A DNA stretch of 64,000 nucleotides from Micromonospora haikouensis (GTDB taxonomy: Bacteria > Actinomycetota > Actinomycetes > Mycobacteriales > Micromonosporaceae). Positions 10,601 through 19,127 of the stretch are shown piece by piece; position 1 is the stretch's first letter, and each line of letters opens with the position of its first letter. The notes beneath the pieces are model-generated. The model saw nothing but the letters and a program-made list of their open reading frames with translations, searched no databases and was not told the origin of the DNA. Both the position numbers and the translations under genes were made by a program. The DNA lies in the NCBI RefSeq assembly GCF_900091595.1, contig NZ_FMCW01000020.1:1-64000 (forward strand). Direction: 5' to 3'.

Positions 10601-12054
10601 TCACGGCGCAGCCGAAGCAGACCCTGATCACCTCGGACCACACCTGGAAGTTCGACGACCTCGGCGACGGGGCGGTCACGACCGCGACGGACGTCACCGG
10701 CGGCAGCGCGCTGACCGCCTCCGGCGGCGACGCCTACTGGCGCAGCGACGACCTGTTCAGCCCGGCCCTCATCATGAACACCGACGAGACCGGCACCACG
10801 GTGAACCCCACGGGCGACGGGGCGCTGACGGTCAACAGCCCGCTGATCGACACCACGAAGTCGTTCAGCATCTCGGTCTGGGCCAAGCCGACCGCGGCGG
10901 GCGGGGTCATCGCCAGCGAGGACGGCGCCAACGCGTCGCGCTTCCTGCTGTGGAACAACACGAGCGACAACACGTGGCGCTTCGGCATGGGCAACGCCGA
11001 CAGCGGCTGGTCGTACACCCAGGTGGTGACGCCGGCCGGGACGGCGCTCGGCGTCTGGACGCACCTGGTGGCGACCTTCAACGCCAAGACCCGGACGATC
11101 TCGCTGTACGTGAACGGGGTGCTCAAGGGCAGCGCCCAGTTCACCGCGACGCCGACGTGGCCCAGCGGCGGCAAGTTCGTCGTCGGCCGCTACCTCTACC
11201 AGGGCCAGCCCACCGCCTACTACGCCGGGATGATCAGCAACCTCCAGGTGTGGAAGCGGGCGCTCACCCCGACCCAGGTGGGGGCCACCAACATCGTGCC
11301 GGCGACCGGGGCACGCACCCCGTTCGGCGCGACCACCTGGACGCCGCCCGGCACCGGGACCACGGAGACGGACATCTACGCGGCCGACACCGCCGGCAAC
11401 CTGTGGCGGTACCGCAAGCAGAACGCGCAGGTGGGCACCCCGCGGCTGATGTCGACCGGGTGGAACCAGTTCACCGTCTTCGGCATCGCCGACTGGGACC
11501 ACGACGGCAACCAGGACATCGTGGTCCGCGACAACACCTCCTGCGAGCTGCAGGTCTTCCTCGGCACGGCCGACGACCTGAGCGCCACGCCGACGTTCCT
11601 GGGCAACCAGTGGTGCAACTACCGCCCGTACGGGGTGGCCGACTGGAACCGCGACGGCTTCCAGGACGTGATCACGGCGGGATCCACCAACGACCTGTGG
11701 GTGTATCCCGGCGACCTAGCCGGCGGCACGAGCGCCCGGGTGGACATCGGCGACGGCTGGTCGACCGGCTACGCCCCGTACGGCATCGCCAACGTCGTCG
11801 GCGATGCCACGCCGGACGTCTACGCCCGGGTGGCGAGCACCGGCATCCTGCGGTTGTACGACTTCCCGGCGGTCAGCATCACCCAGGTCGGCGTGGGCTG
11901 GGGCGGTTACACCGCGTTCGGCCTGACCGACTTCAACCGCGACGGCAAACCCGACGTCGTCGCCCGGGAGAACTCGACGGGGATCCTGTGGCTGTATCCC
12001 GGCGCGTCGGCGGGCCTGTTGAGCGCCCGCAGCCAGATCACCACCGGCTGGTGA
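7609..12054 (+). CDS. Secreted DNRLRE / LamG / FG-GAP repeat protein
   Basis: About 1481 residues from an ATG at 7609, preceded by GGGGGAG. A signal peptide (GVKAIGSVVATSVVAAGAA ending AAAAAP) follows; the upstream GTG at 7546 is less likely. Residues ~318-487 match a DNRLRE-type domain often found in actinobacterial exoproteins. From ~715 there are FG-GAP/VCBS-like repeats (DGDLTGDGRADLL). Residues ~1077-1227 form a LamG/concanavalin-like fold (SFSISVWAKP, GVWTHLVATF, GMISNLQVWKRAL). Four propeller-like repeats, such as GIADWDHDGNQDIVV and GLTDFNRDGKPDVVA, close the protein. It probably binds carbohydrate or wall surfaces. This pairing with an RHS gene is common in actinobacteria, which suggests joint function in contact or toxin display (inference). 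Confidence 0.88.
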   Translation: MPLNSPSIRTTGVKAIGSVVATSVVAAGAAIALAAPPAAAAAPVAPVERPAAGPLGVDRAMAEARRTGRPVEATAAGSSTSTVTARPDGTVELTQTAVPTRTRVDGKWRSLDPTLVRHPDGSITPTVTTNQVRLSPGGTGPLAELTSGDRALSLTAPMALPAPTLSGPTATYPEVLPGIDLTVRVTGEGGFSHVFVVKNRQAARHPKLATLDLTTTTRGVTLTADTTGNITGRDRAGQAVLTAPAPTMWDSATGRNERPTAASSAAAPGRTARSAPIGVRMAPGTLRLSPDRKLFDDPDTVYPVYVDPTFNWTPVGPKMSGWATISYQHQSTNFWKDTPDLIGRMQVGNSGSQRSQTLVNFPVPYSTLAGAEIYDAIFRITNTKSWNCTDKTVNIYAPATTLTSGNATWNHWEGVTKGSVVTSKSFAYGYSGCDADAVSFDVTNQIEADVTAKKPTRTLWMIAANEASDTQSWKEFLETSPTLTIRYNHKPNTPTGMTTSPTTSCAAASPTVVGDTSVSLYAPVSDTNRGTLGVTFKLWKASAPGTLLVNTNPNLLTYSSGSTAVYVVPRATLAAAAGVTGTSNGVPTTFAWQVQATDFRTPSNWSATCRFTFDATRAGPPRISPPAQTTVGVQATFTVAPPVGGTLPTGYTYQLNAAPPVTITADASGNATIPVRPTRLTNTLSVTSVTAAGQNFGETDTLTFNAIPPATPAADGDLTGDGRADLLNVGSANNLAAGIWLAENNGAAGVNPSISNIGARGNGVSGSNSPSDFDGTQVVSGRFLGGSFQDVLVYYPAADPVRAELIAGNGDGSVLRPERVENQFGIEGSLLNDPNGNPPIQLANAGDSRQAGSGYPDLIGTSGDAANGYFLTYYPNFGIPGGYLGTQHTTASTPTGGTDWNNWRIATAEASDGTAMFLWNRTTGALHLWTGLAFSQDTGQLTYTARTLAASAWNTGANLSLRAGDINGDGTVDLWTVAADAATTAWLVTGLQAGSATVTAQPKQTLITSDHTWKFDDLGDGAVTTATDVTGGSALTASGGDAYWRSDDLFSPALIMNTDETGTTVNPTGDGALTVNSPLIDTTKSFSISVWAKPTAAGGVIASEDGANASRFLLWNNTSDNTWRFGMGNADSGWSYTQVVTPAGTALGVWTHLVATFNAKTRTISLYVNGVLKGSAQFTATPTWPSGGKFVVGRYLYQGQPTAYYAGMISNLQVWKRALTPTQVGATNIVPATGARTPFGATTWTPPGTGTTETDIYAADTAGNLWRYRKQNAQVGTPRLMSTGWNQFTVFGIADWDHDGNQDIVVRDNTSCELQVFLGTADDLSATPTFLGNQWCNYRPYGVADWNRDGFQDVITAGSTNDLWVYPGDLAGGTSARVDIGDGWSTGYAPYGIANVVGDATPDVYARVASTGILRLYDFPAVSITQVGVGWGGYTAFGLTDFNRDGKPDVVARENSTGILWLYPGASAGLLSARSQITTGW

Positions 12055-12063
12055 CGTAGGGCG

Positions 12064-12099
12064 ACCGGCCGGCCGGGCTGACGGGCCCGGCCGGCCGGT
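12064..12099. terminator. Bidirectional hairpin terminator
   Basis: A perfect 15-bp inverted repeat (12064-12078 with 12085-12099, 6-nt loop) of ACCGGCCGGCCGGGC lies between the convergent LamG and App1-type genes. There is no U-tract, as is usual for actinobacterial terminators. Confidence 0.85.
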
Positions 12100-12115
12100 G
12101 CCGAGCGGGGGCGGG

Positions 12116-13156
12116 TCAGACCAGGCCGGCGTCGCGCAGCAGCTTCCACAGGCCCGCGCCGTCCGGCGCGGAGAGCCACTTCTGCCCCACGGGGCCCGAG
12201 GAGGAACTGCCCGACGGGGTGGGCAGGCTGCCGGCGAGCACCGACTGGGTGGGTGACAGCCGGCGGATCGCCACGCCGGCCACGTTGTCGGGGTGCCCGG
12301 CGGCGAACTCGCGGTAGATCTCCGGGTCGTGCTGGCCGTCGTCGCCGATGAGCAGCCAGCGCACGTCGGGGAACTCCCGCGACAGCCGGGCCAGGGTGGC
12401 GCGCTTGTGTTCCCGGCCGCTGCGGAACCACCGGTCGGCCGTCGGCCCCCAGTCGGTGAGCAGCAGCGGCCCGGCCGGGTAGAGGTGCCGGGACAGGAAC
12501 CGGGTCAGCGTCGGCGCGACGTTCCACGCGCCCGTGGACAGGTAGAACACGGGCGCGCCGGGGTGGGCGGTGACGAGGCGCTCGTAGAGCACCGCCATGC
12601 CGGGCACTGCGGCGCGGGCGTGCTCGTCGAGGACGAAGGTGTTCCACGCGGCGAGCAGCGGACGCGGCAGGGCGGTCACCATGACCGTGTCGTCGATGTC
12701 GGAGAGGATGCCGAACCGGACGTTCGGGTCGAGGACGCGGATCAGTGCCTCCACCGGCTCGGCGTCGGCGACGCTGAGGCGCACCGACGCCCAGCCGGGG
12801 GTCAGGTCGGCCTCGACGACGGTGTCGACGAAGCCGCTGCGGTCGGCCTTCGCCTCGTGCGTCACCCCGCCGGCCTCGATGGTGACCGTCACGTGCTTGG
12901 CGGGCAGGGTGGTGAAGCTGCGCCAGCCGCGCACCTTCTCCAGCCGCTGCCGGGACCGGGTGTCGGGGCGGCCGAGCAGCACCCGGCACAGCACCCGAGC
13001 CCAGCCGGGGGCGCCGTAGCCGGCGTACGCGATGATGTTGGTCTGCCACCCGGTGCGCCGCAGCCGACGCTCGACCAGGTTGTGCACGGCGTCCTCGAAC
13101 CGCGCGGCCCGGTGCAGGTTCGGTACGGCCAGTTCGCCGGCGGGTGTCGGTGGCAC
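12116..13156 (-). CDS. App1-type phosphatidate phosphatase family protein (DUF2183)
   Basis: About 346 residues from a GTG at 13156 (VPPTPAGELAVPNLH). Upstream codons to 13288 are open but look non-coding. The HAD-like signature SDIDDTV is at about residues 152-158, giving D153 and D155 as nucleophile and acid/base. Further conserved blocks are VFYLSTGAWNVAPTLTRFL, the lysine in REHKRATL, and LLIGDDGQHDPEIY. Yeast App1 dephosphorylates phosphatidate; bacterial members are uncharacterised but probably act on phospholipid or related phosphate esters. No signal peptide is seen, so it should be cytoplasmic. It is convergent with the LamG gene and divergent from a membrane glycosyltransferase-like gene. 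Confidence 0.85.
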   Translation of the reverse strand: MPPTPAGELAVPNLHRAARFEDAVHNLVERRLRRTGWQTNIIAYAGYGAPGWARVLCRVLLGRPDTRSRQRLEKVRGWRSFTTLPAKHVTVTIEAGGVTHEAKADRSGFVDTVVEADLTPGWASVRLSVADAEPVEALIRVLDPNVRFGILSDIDDTVMVTALPRPLLAAWNTFVLDEHARAAVPGMAVLYERLVTAHPGAPVFYLSTGAWNVAPTLTRFLSRHLYPAGPLLLTDWGPTADRWFRSGREHKRATLARLSREFPDVRWLLIGDDGQHDPEIYREFAAGHPDNVAGVAIRRLSPTQSVLAGSLPTPSGSSSSGPVGQKWLSAPDGAGLWKLLRDAGLV

Positions 13157-13319
13157 ACGGCAACCCTGCCACACCGCGGCGACGTCGGCCACGCGAGCCG
13201 CCGGCTCCGCGACGGCCGCACGGGCGACCTCGGCCCGCCCCCCGGTCTGCGGCGATCCGGCCCGGCGCGTCCCGGGCGCGTGACACACTCCGGTCGGGGC
13301 GACGACGGGGGCGTTGGTC

Positions 13320-14936
13320 GTGTCGACAGCTGTGCGGGACCGTGGGCGGTGGCGTCCGGCGCTCGACCGGCCGGCGCTGGCGGCGCTGCTGCTCGGGCTG
13401 GCCGGGTTCGGCTACCGGCTGGTCCTCACGCTGCTCACGGTGCCCGTGTCGAACAGCGACGAGGCCACCTTCGGCCTGGCCGCGCTGCACATCGCCGCCG
13501 GCCGCGAGCACCCCGTGTTCCTGTACGGGCAGCGCTACATGGGCATGGCGGAGGCGTACCTGGCGGCGCCGCTGGTCGCCGTCGCCGGGCCGAGCTGGCC
13601 GGTGCTGCGGCTGCCGGTGCTGGCGCTGTGGGCGCTGTTCGTGTTCCTGGCCTACCGGCTGACCCGGCGGATCTGCGCGCCCTGGTTCGCCGTGCTGGTC
13701 GTCGGCCTGCTCGCGCTCGGCCCGGAGCGGGTGCTGCGCGACCAGTTGCAGGCGGTCGGCGGGCGGCCCGAGGTGAAGCCGGCGGTGCTGGCGATCCTGC
13801 TGGTGGCGGTGGGGCTGGCCGACGGGCGAATGCGGTCCCGGCCACTGGCGGCCGGGGTGGCGGGGCTGCTGGCCGGGCTGGCCGTCTGGTCGGACTGGCT
13901 GATCGTGCCGTACCTGGCGGCGGCCGTCCTGCTGCTGGCCTGGGTGCTGCGCCGGGAGCTGCTCGGTTGGTGCGGGGCGGCGCTGGCCGCCGGGTTCGCC
14001 GTCGGGGCGGTGCCGCTGATCGTCGACAGCCTGCGCGCGCCGCCGGGGCAGGACTCGCTGTCGGTGGTGCGGCGGATCAGCGGGGAGGCCGGCGCGGCGC
14101 CGCCGCTGGCCGAGCGGCTGCGCGGCGGGCTGCTGGAGGGGGTGCCGCTGGCCACCGGGCTGTGCCCGGCCGGCGGCTGCGCCCGCTGGCAGCAGTGGTT
14201 CGGGGTGGCCTACCCCCTGCTGCTGGTCGCCGCCGCGGTGCTCGCGCTGGTCGCGTACCGGCGGGCCGCCGCCCGGCCGGCCGGCGACCGGGTCGGGCCG
14301 GCCGCGCAGCTCGCCCTGGTCGCGGGCGCGGCGTCGACCCTCGCGGCGTACGTGCGCAGCCCGCTGGCCGCCACCGACCCGCTGAACAACGCCCGCTACC
14401 TGTCGGTGCTGCAGCTGTCGCTGCCGGTGGTGCTGTGGCCGCTGTGGGTGGCGGCCCGGCACGTGTGGCGGGGCCCGGCGGGCGCGGCCGGGCGGCTCGC
14501 CGGGGCGTCGGCGACGGCCGCGCTGGCGGGGCTGGTCGCCACGGCGTTGGCCGCCACCGGCCTGTTCGTGGCGGGTCTCGGGCCGCTGCGCGTCGAGGAG
14601 CGGCAGGCCCGGCAACTGGCCGACGTGGTGCGCCGGGCGGGGCTGCAAGCGGTGTACGGCGAGTACTGGACCTGCAACCGGCTGGTCTTCGAGACGGCGG
14701 AGGAGGTGCTCTGCGGGGTGCTCGACGGGCGGCTCATGCCGGGGCAGAACCGGTACCGGCCGTACTGGCGGCAGGTGGCGCTGGCCGACCGGCCCGGTTA
14801 CGTGCTGGTGGCCGGCGGCCCGGCCGACCGGCGGCTGCGGGAGCTGCTCGGCCCGCGCGCCGGGGCGGCGCTGCGCGCCGAGGTCGGCCGGTATCGCGTG
14901 TACCACCCGGAGACGGCCGTGCGGCCGTGGCGCTGA
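13320..14936 (+). CDS. Polytopic GT-C-like membrane glycosyltransferase family protein
   Basis: About 538 residues. GTG at 13320 is preferred, since GGGG lies about 9 nt upstream; TTG at 13314 is the alternative. The protein has around ten hydrophobic segments. An early loop carries SNSDEATFGLAALHIAAG; the acidic pair there resembles the DE motif in the first extracytoplasmic loop of GT-C (PMT/ArnT-type) enzymes that use lipid-phosphate sugars. The C-terminal portion (from EERQARQLADVVRRAGLQAVYG) is a soluble domain. It probably glycosylates a wall component, with substrate unknown. It stands alone, divergent from the App1-type gene and upstream of yaaA. Confidence 0.6.
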   Translation: MSTAVRDRGRWRPALDRPALAALLLGLAGFGYRLVLTLLTVPVSNSDEATFGLAALHIAAGREHPVFLYGQRYMGMAEAYLAAPLVAVAGPSWPVLRLPVLALWALFVFLAYRLTRRICAPWFAVLVVGLLALGPERVLRDQLQAVGGRPEVKPAVLAILLVAVGLADGRMRSRPLAAGVAGLLAGLAVWSDWLIVPYLAAAVLLLAWVLRRELLGWCGAALAAGFAVGAVPLIVDSLRAPPGQDSLSVVRRISGEAGAAPPLAERLRGGLLEGVPLATGLCPAGGCARWQQWFGVAYPLLLVAAAVLALVAYRRAAARPAGDRVGPAAQLALVAGAASTLAAYVRSPLAATDPLNNARYLSVLQLSLPVVLWPLWVAARHVWRGPAGAAGRLAGASATAALAGLVATALAATGLFVAGLGPLRVEERQARQLADVVRRAGLQAVYGEYWTCNRLVFETAEEVLCGVLDGRLMPGQNRYRPYWRQVALADRPGYVLVAGGPADRRLRELLGPRAGAALRAEVGRYRVYHPETAVRPWR

Positions 14937-15000
14937 GCGGGGTGCGTACGCTGGCCCGACCGGCGCGCACGTCGCCGGGTGCGCGAGGAGTCGTGAGGCG

Positions 15001-15816
15001 ATGCTCATCCTGCTGCCGCCCTCGGAGGGCAAGGCCGACGCCGGGACCGGCCGGCGGCTGGACCTGACCCGGCTGTCCCTGCCCGAGCTGACCGACGCCC
15101 GCGCGCGGGTGCTGGCGGCGCTGGTGGGGCTCTGCGTGGGCCCGGCCGGGCCGGGGGCCCCGGAGGAGACGGCGGCTCTGGAGGCGCTGGGGCTGACCCC
15201 GGGGCTGGCCGGCGAGCTGCGCCGCAACGCGCGGCTGGAGCGGGCGGCCACCGCCGAGGCGGGCCGGCTCTACACGGGCGTGCTGTACGAGGCCCTCGAC
15301 CTGGCCACGTTGCCGGCGGCGGCGCAGCGGGCGGCCCGCCGGTCGGTGCTGATCAGCTCCGGGCTGTGGGGCGCGGTGCGGCTCACCGACCGCATCCCGC
15401 CGTACCGGTGCCCGATCGGGGCGCGGCTGCCCGGCGTGGGGGCGCTGTCGGCGTACTGGCGGCGGGAGCTGGGGCCGGCGCTGGAGGCGGCGGCCGGGCG
15501 CGGCCCGGTGCTGGACCTGCGCTCCGGCGCGTACGCGGCGACGTGGACCCCGCGCGGCGAGCTGGCGGAGCGGACGGTGACCGTGCGGGTGCTGCACGAG
15601 CGGGACACCCCCTCCGGGCCGGTCCGCAGCGTGGTGAGCCACTTCAACAAGGCGACGAAGGGGCGGCTGGTGCGCGACCTGCTCACCGCCGGGGCCCGGC
15701 CGCGCACCGCCGACGGGCTGGTGGCCGCCCTGCGGGAGGCGAAGTACACGGTGCTGGAGCAGCCCGTGGCGGCCGGGCGGCCCCGGGCGGTCGACGTGGT
15801 GGTGACGCAGTTGTGA
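15001..15816 (+). CDS. yaaA: YaaA-family peroxide stress protein
   Basis: 271 residues with the family signature LPPSEGK at 5-11, the central LYTGVLYEALD and ISSGLWGAVRLTDRIPPYR, and the C-terminal SHFNKATKGRLVRDLL. These place it in the YaaA/UPF0246 (DUF328) family. E. coli YaaA limits intracellular iron during peroxide stress and binds DNA. Length matches the family. The ATG at 15001 follows a GAGG stretch, and a TACGCT at 14947-14952 could be its -10 element. It is monocistronic by spacing. Confidence 0.93.
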   Translation: MLILLPPSEGKADAGTGRRLDLTRLSLPELTDARARVLAALVGLCVGPAGPGAPEETAALEALGLTPGLAGELRRNARLERAATAEAGRLYTGVLYEALDLATLPAAAQRAARRSVLISSGLWGAVRLTDRIPPYRCPIGARLPGVGALSAYWRRELGPALEAAAGRGPVLDLRSGAYAATWTPRGELAERTVTVRVLHERDTPSGPVRSVVSHFNKATKGRLVRDLLTAGARPRTADGLVAALREAKYTVLEQPVAAGRPRAVDVVVTQL

Positions 15817-15922
15817 CGCTCTGAACTGTCGCAAGATTTCCTCAAGCCTGGCGGCCACGGGTACCACCGGGCCGTCCGGCGGGCCACGGTATGGGGTATC
15901 CGACGCCGACAAGGAGACTGTG

Positions 15923-16630
15923 GTGCCCCTCGAACCCACGCTGCTCGACCGGCCTCGTCTTCCGGCGACCCCGGCCCCGCTGGACTGGGTGACCCTCGCC
16001 GACGCGTTCGAGGTGGCCTGCCTGTTGCGCTGCGTGTCCGCGCCGGCCGCCCCGGCCGCACCCGTCCGGGCCGGGCGGCGACCGGCGGCCCCCGCCCACC
16101 CGCACGCCGGCCCCGCCGCCGAGTTCAACCGGGAGGACGCGGCGCACCGGATGCGTCAGCTCCTGGCCCGGCTGGAGATCCCGGTGCGGCACGAGGTGAC
16201 CACCGGTGGCCTGCGCCGCCGCTACGAGCTGCACCGCCTCCAGGTGGCCCGCGAGCACCGGGCGGCGTACGCGGCGCTGGTGGAGACCGGCTGGCGGCAG
16301 GGTCGCCGGGAGCTGCTCGGCGGGCCCGCGTCGGGGGCGTCGGCGCCGCGCCGGACGTGGCGGCCCCGGCTGGCCGCCGCGGCGTGGCGGGCGTCGCTGC
16401 TGGCCGGCGGCCGGCACGTGCGCCGGCACATCCTCGGGATCCGGCTGACCGACCGGGAGCTGGCCGCCGTGCTGGTCCGGGGGGCCGCCCTGCTGGAGGT
16501 GCCCGCCCTGCTGCGGCCCGGCGCGGGCTGCTTCGTGGTGAGCGTGGCCGACGGCCCGGACCGGGACCGCATCCTGCACAGCGTCACCCTGGACCCGGCG
16601 ACCGGGCCGGGGGTGGCCGCCGTCGGCTGA
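15923..16630 (+). CDS. Hypothetical arginine/alanine-rich protein
   Basis: About 235 residues. GTG at 15923 is chosen because AAGGAG (15911-15916) lies 6 nt before it, whereas GTG at 15920 is too close. It begins VPLEPTLLDRPRLPATPAP. A Pro/Ala-rich stretch (residues ~40-65) precedes a basic helical part (DAAHRMRQLLARLEIPVRH). A C-terminal block, IRLTDRELAAVLVRGAALLEVPALLR, ends in a possible beta hairpin (GCFVVSVADGPDRDR). No signal peptide or membrane segment is present and no family is recognised. Codon bias is as in neighbouring genes, so it is probably expressed. Confidence 0.65.
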   Translation: MPLEPTLLDRPRLPATPAPLDWVTLADAFEVACLLRCVSAPAAPAAPVRAGRRPAAPAHPHAGPAAEFNREDAAHRMRQLLARLEIPVRHEVTTGGLRRRYELHRLQVAREHRAAYAALVETGWRQGRRELLGGPASGASAPRRTWRPRLAAAAWRASLLAGGRHVRRHILGIRLTDRELAAVLVRGAALLEVPALLRPGAGCFVVSVADGPDRDRILHSVTLDPATGPGVAAVG

Positions 16631-16737
16631 CCGGCCCCGCGCACCGGCCCCGCGCACCGGCGGGGACGGGACCGGCCAGCGGCGGGCGCGGCCCGTGGGC
16701 TTGCGCGGGCGGCGGTGCACCGCGCAGAGTGCACCGG

Positions 16738-17694
16738 GTGAGCCGTAGCTGGACTGTGCCCCCGCGCGCCGCCGGCGTGGCGGCGCTGCTGCTGGTGCTG
16801 GTCGCGGCGGCGCCCGGGCTCGCCGGCTGCCAGGACTCGCCGGGCGAACCGGTGCCGATCCGCATCGCCACCGGCAGCCCCACGGCCGTCTACCACGCGT
16901 TCGGCCGGTCGCTGGCCGGCATCCTCAACCGGGAGCTGCCCGGGGTGCGGGCGAGCGTGGTGGTGACCGCCGCCTCGGCGGAGAACATGCGCCTGGTGGG
17001 CGCGGGCCAGGCCGAGCTGGGCTTCACCCAGGCCGACGTGCTGCCCACCGAGCGGGAGGAGCACCCGAGGGTCCTGGCGGTGGCGCGGGTCTACGACGAC
17101 CTGCTGCACCTGGTCACCACGGCCGGCAGCCCGGTCCGCAGGGTGGCCGACCTGCGGGGCCGGCGGGTCTCCGTCGGCGCGCCCGGCTCCGGCACGGAGG
17201 TCACCGCCACCCGGCTGCTGGAGGTCGCCCACCTCGGCGGCACCGCCGTGCGTCGGGAACGGCTCGGCCTCGACGACTCCGTCGCCGCGCTGCGCGCCGG
17301 CCGCATCGACGCGTTCTTCTTCTCCGGCGGGCTGCCGGTGCGCGGCGTCAAGGAACTCGCCGCCGGCAGCGCCGTGCGGATCGTCGACCTGGGCGAGTGG
17401 ACCGAGCCGCTGCGGCGCAGCTACCGCGAGGTCTACGTGTCCCGCGACATCCCCCGCTCGGTGTACGGGGTGGAGCCGGTCACGACCGTGGCGAACCCGA
17501 ACTACCTGGTGGTCCGGGCGGACCTGCCGGAGCCGCTGGTGCGCGAGGTGACCCGGCTGCTGATGGAGCGCCGGGCGGAGCTGGCGGCGGCCCACCCGGC
17601 GGCCGGCCGGATGAGCCCCCGGTCGGCGATCGCCACCGCCCCGCTGCCGCTGCATCCGGGGGCCGCCGCCTGGTACCGGTCGGCCAAGCCCTGA
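16738..17694 (+). CDS. TAXI-family solute-binding lipoprotein
   Basis: About 318 residues from a GTG at 16738; GTG at 16729 is an alternative and neither has a strong ribosome binding site. A lipoprotein signal ends at LAGC (cysteine about residue 32). The mature part starts IRIATGSPTAVYHAFGRSLAGIL, the hallmark of TAXI (TRAP-associated extracytoplasmic immunogenic) binding proteins. It continues with GAGQAELGFTQADV, LRGRRVSVGAPGSGTEVTA and LRAGRIDAFFFSGG. No TRAP membrane subunit is nearby. Instead it is convergent, stop to stop with 4 bp between, with a two-component system. It may serve as a ligand sensor feeding that kinase, an inference from position only. Confidence 0.88.
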   Translation: MSRSWTVPPRAAGVAALLLVLVAAAPGLAGCQDSPGEPVPIRIATGSPTAVYHAFGRSLAGILNRELPGVRASVVVTAASAENMRLVGAGQAELGFTQADVLPTEREEHPRVLAVARVYDDLLHLVTTAGSPVRRVADLRGRRVSVGAPGSGTEVTATRLLEVAHLGGTAVRRERLGLDDSVAALRAGRIDAFFFSGGLPVRGVKELAAGSAVRIVDLGEWTEPLRRSYREVYVSRDIPRSVYGVEPVTTVANPNYLVVRADLPEPLVREVTRLLMERRAELAAAHPAAGRMSPRSAIATAPLPLHPGAAAWYRSAKP

Positions 17695-17698
17695 CCGG

Positions 17699-19117
17699 TC
17701 AGCCGGCGTCGTCCGCGACCGGGGCGGGGGCGGGTGCCGCGTCGACCGCGTCGGGGGCCGGGAACCACAGGCCGGCCACCAGCCCGCGCGGCTGCCCCGG
17801 CCGCATGGTGAGCCGGCCGTCGGAGGCGTCGACGAGGACCGCCACGATGGTCAGCCCGAGCCCCGCCCCGTCGACGTTCTGCACCTCCGGGGCCCGCCAG
17901 AACCGCTCGGTGGCCCGGTCGAGCTGGTCGAGGGTCATGCCCGGTCCGGTGTCCCGGACCTCCAGGGCCACCCCGTCGTCGGCGCGCCCGACGCTCACCG
18001 TCACCTCGCCGCCCGTGCCGCTGAACTTCACCGCGTTGTCGATCAGGGCGTCGAGCGCCTGGTCGACCGCGGTCGGCACGGTCCGGGCGTACGCCGGGCC
18101 GTCGGCCGTGGCCAGCCGGAGGGTGACCGACCGGTGCCGGGCCAGCGGCTGCCACGCGGCGACCCGCGACGCGGCCACGGCCGCCGCGTCGACGGTGACC
18201 CGCTGGTTCTCCTCGCGCTCGGCACGCGCCAGGGTGAGCAGGGCGTCGAGCAGCAGCGCCAGCCGGTCGGTCTCCTCCAGCGCGAGCCGGTGCTCGGCCC
18301 GCCCCTGCGGGTCGGTCAGGCTCGGCCCCAGCTCCTCGACCCGCAGTCGCAGGGCGGTCAGCGGGTTGCGCAGCTGATGGCTGGCGTGGGCGACGAACGC
18401 CCGCTGCCGGTCCATCACGTCGGACACCACGTCGGCCATGTTGTTGAAGCTCGCCGCCAGGCGGCGCAGCTCCGGCGGGCCCAGCCGGTGCTGGACCCGG
18501 GCCCCCCGGTCCCCCTCGGCGATCTCGTGGGTGACGGCGTCCAGCTCGGTGACCGGGCGCAGCACCCACCCGGCCAGCCCGAACGCGGTGAGCACGCAGG
18601 CCAGCACGGCGACGATGCCGGTCGCCGCGAGCAGCAGCCACCACGCGGTGACGGTACGGCGCAGCGCGCCGGCCGGGGTGGTGATGACGACGGCGCCGAG
18701 CACCTCGCCGCCGTCGTTGATCGGCACCGCCACCACGACGGGCCCGTCCGCCCACGGCCACACCGAGCCCGGGGCGCTGAACTGCTGCCCGGCCAGCGCG
18801 TTGTCCAGCGCCGACTCGGTCCCGGCACCCGACCGCCAGCTGCGCGACGCCACCACCGTGCGGCGGTCCCGGTCGACCACCGCCGCGCCGATGCCGTACA
18901 GCTCGTCGTAGCTGCTCAGCTCGCCGCCGAGCGGCCCGGGGACGCCGCCGCGCAGCGCCGGCCCGGCGAGCGAGGCGAACCGGGTGGCGTCGGCGAGCCG
19001 GTCGGCGCGCACCAGGTCGGTCTCCCGGGTGGCCAGGGTCGCCGCGAGCGGGGTCTCCAGCGCGACGAGCACCAGCACCATCAGCAGCAGGTAGCTGATG
19101 ACCAGCCGACGACGCAC
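17699..19117 (-). CDS. Two-component sensor histidine kinase
   Basis: 472 residues. Two membrane segments (about 5-25 and 158-180) flank an extracytoplasmic sensor domain of ~130 residues. A HAMP linker (RPVTELDAVTHEIAEGDRGA) follows. The dimerisation/phosphoacceptor box FVAHASHQLRNPLTALRLR puts the phosphorylated histidine at H247. The ATPase part carries ALIDNAVKFSG (N box), EVRDTGPGM (G1) and GAGLGLTIV (G2). It phosphorylates the response regulator encoded 10 bp upstream, with which it forms an operon. The ligand is unknown; the adjacent TAXI lipoprotein is a candidate partner. Confidence 0.95.
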   Translation of the reverse strand: MRRRLVISYLLLMVLVLVALETPLAATLATRETDLVRADRLADATRFASLAGPALRGGVPGPLGGELSSYDELYGIGAAVVDRDRRTVVASRSWRSGAGTESALDNALAGQQFSAPGSVWPWADGPVVVAVPINDGGEVLGAVVITTPAGALRRTVTAWWLLLAATGIVAVLACVLTAFGLAGWVLRPVTELDAVTHEIAEGDRGARVQHRLGPPELRRLAASFNNMADVVSDVMDRQRAFVAHASHQLRNPLTALRLRVEELGPSLTDPQGRAEHRLALEETDRLALLLDALLTLARAEREENQRVTVDAAAVAASRVAAWQPLARHRSVTLRLATADGPAYARTVPTAVDQALDALIDNAVKFSGTGGEVTVSVGRADDGVALEVRDTGPGMTLDQLDRATERFWRAPEVQNVDGAGLGLTIVAVLVDASDGRLTMRPGQPRGLVAGLWFPAPDAVDAAPAPAPVADDAG

Positions 19118-19127
19118 GGGGCTCCCC

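Noticed and set aside
13157..13288. N-terminal extension of the App1-type protein
   Set aside because: The added 44 residues lack conservation-like pattern and a ribosome binding site; GTG at 13156 begins the plausible domain.
11907..15251. Minus-strand frame of over 1100 codons
   Set aside because: It runs through three real genes on both strands and reads as Arg/Pro/Gly low complexity.
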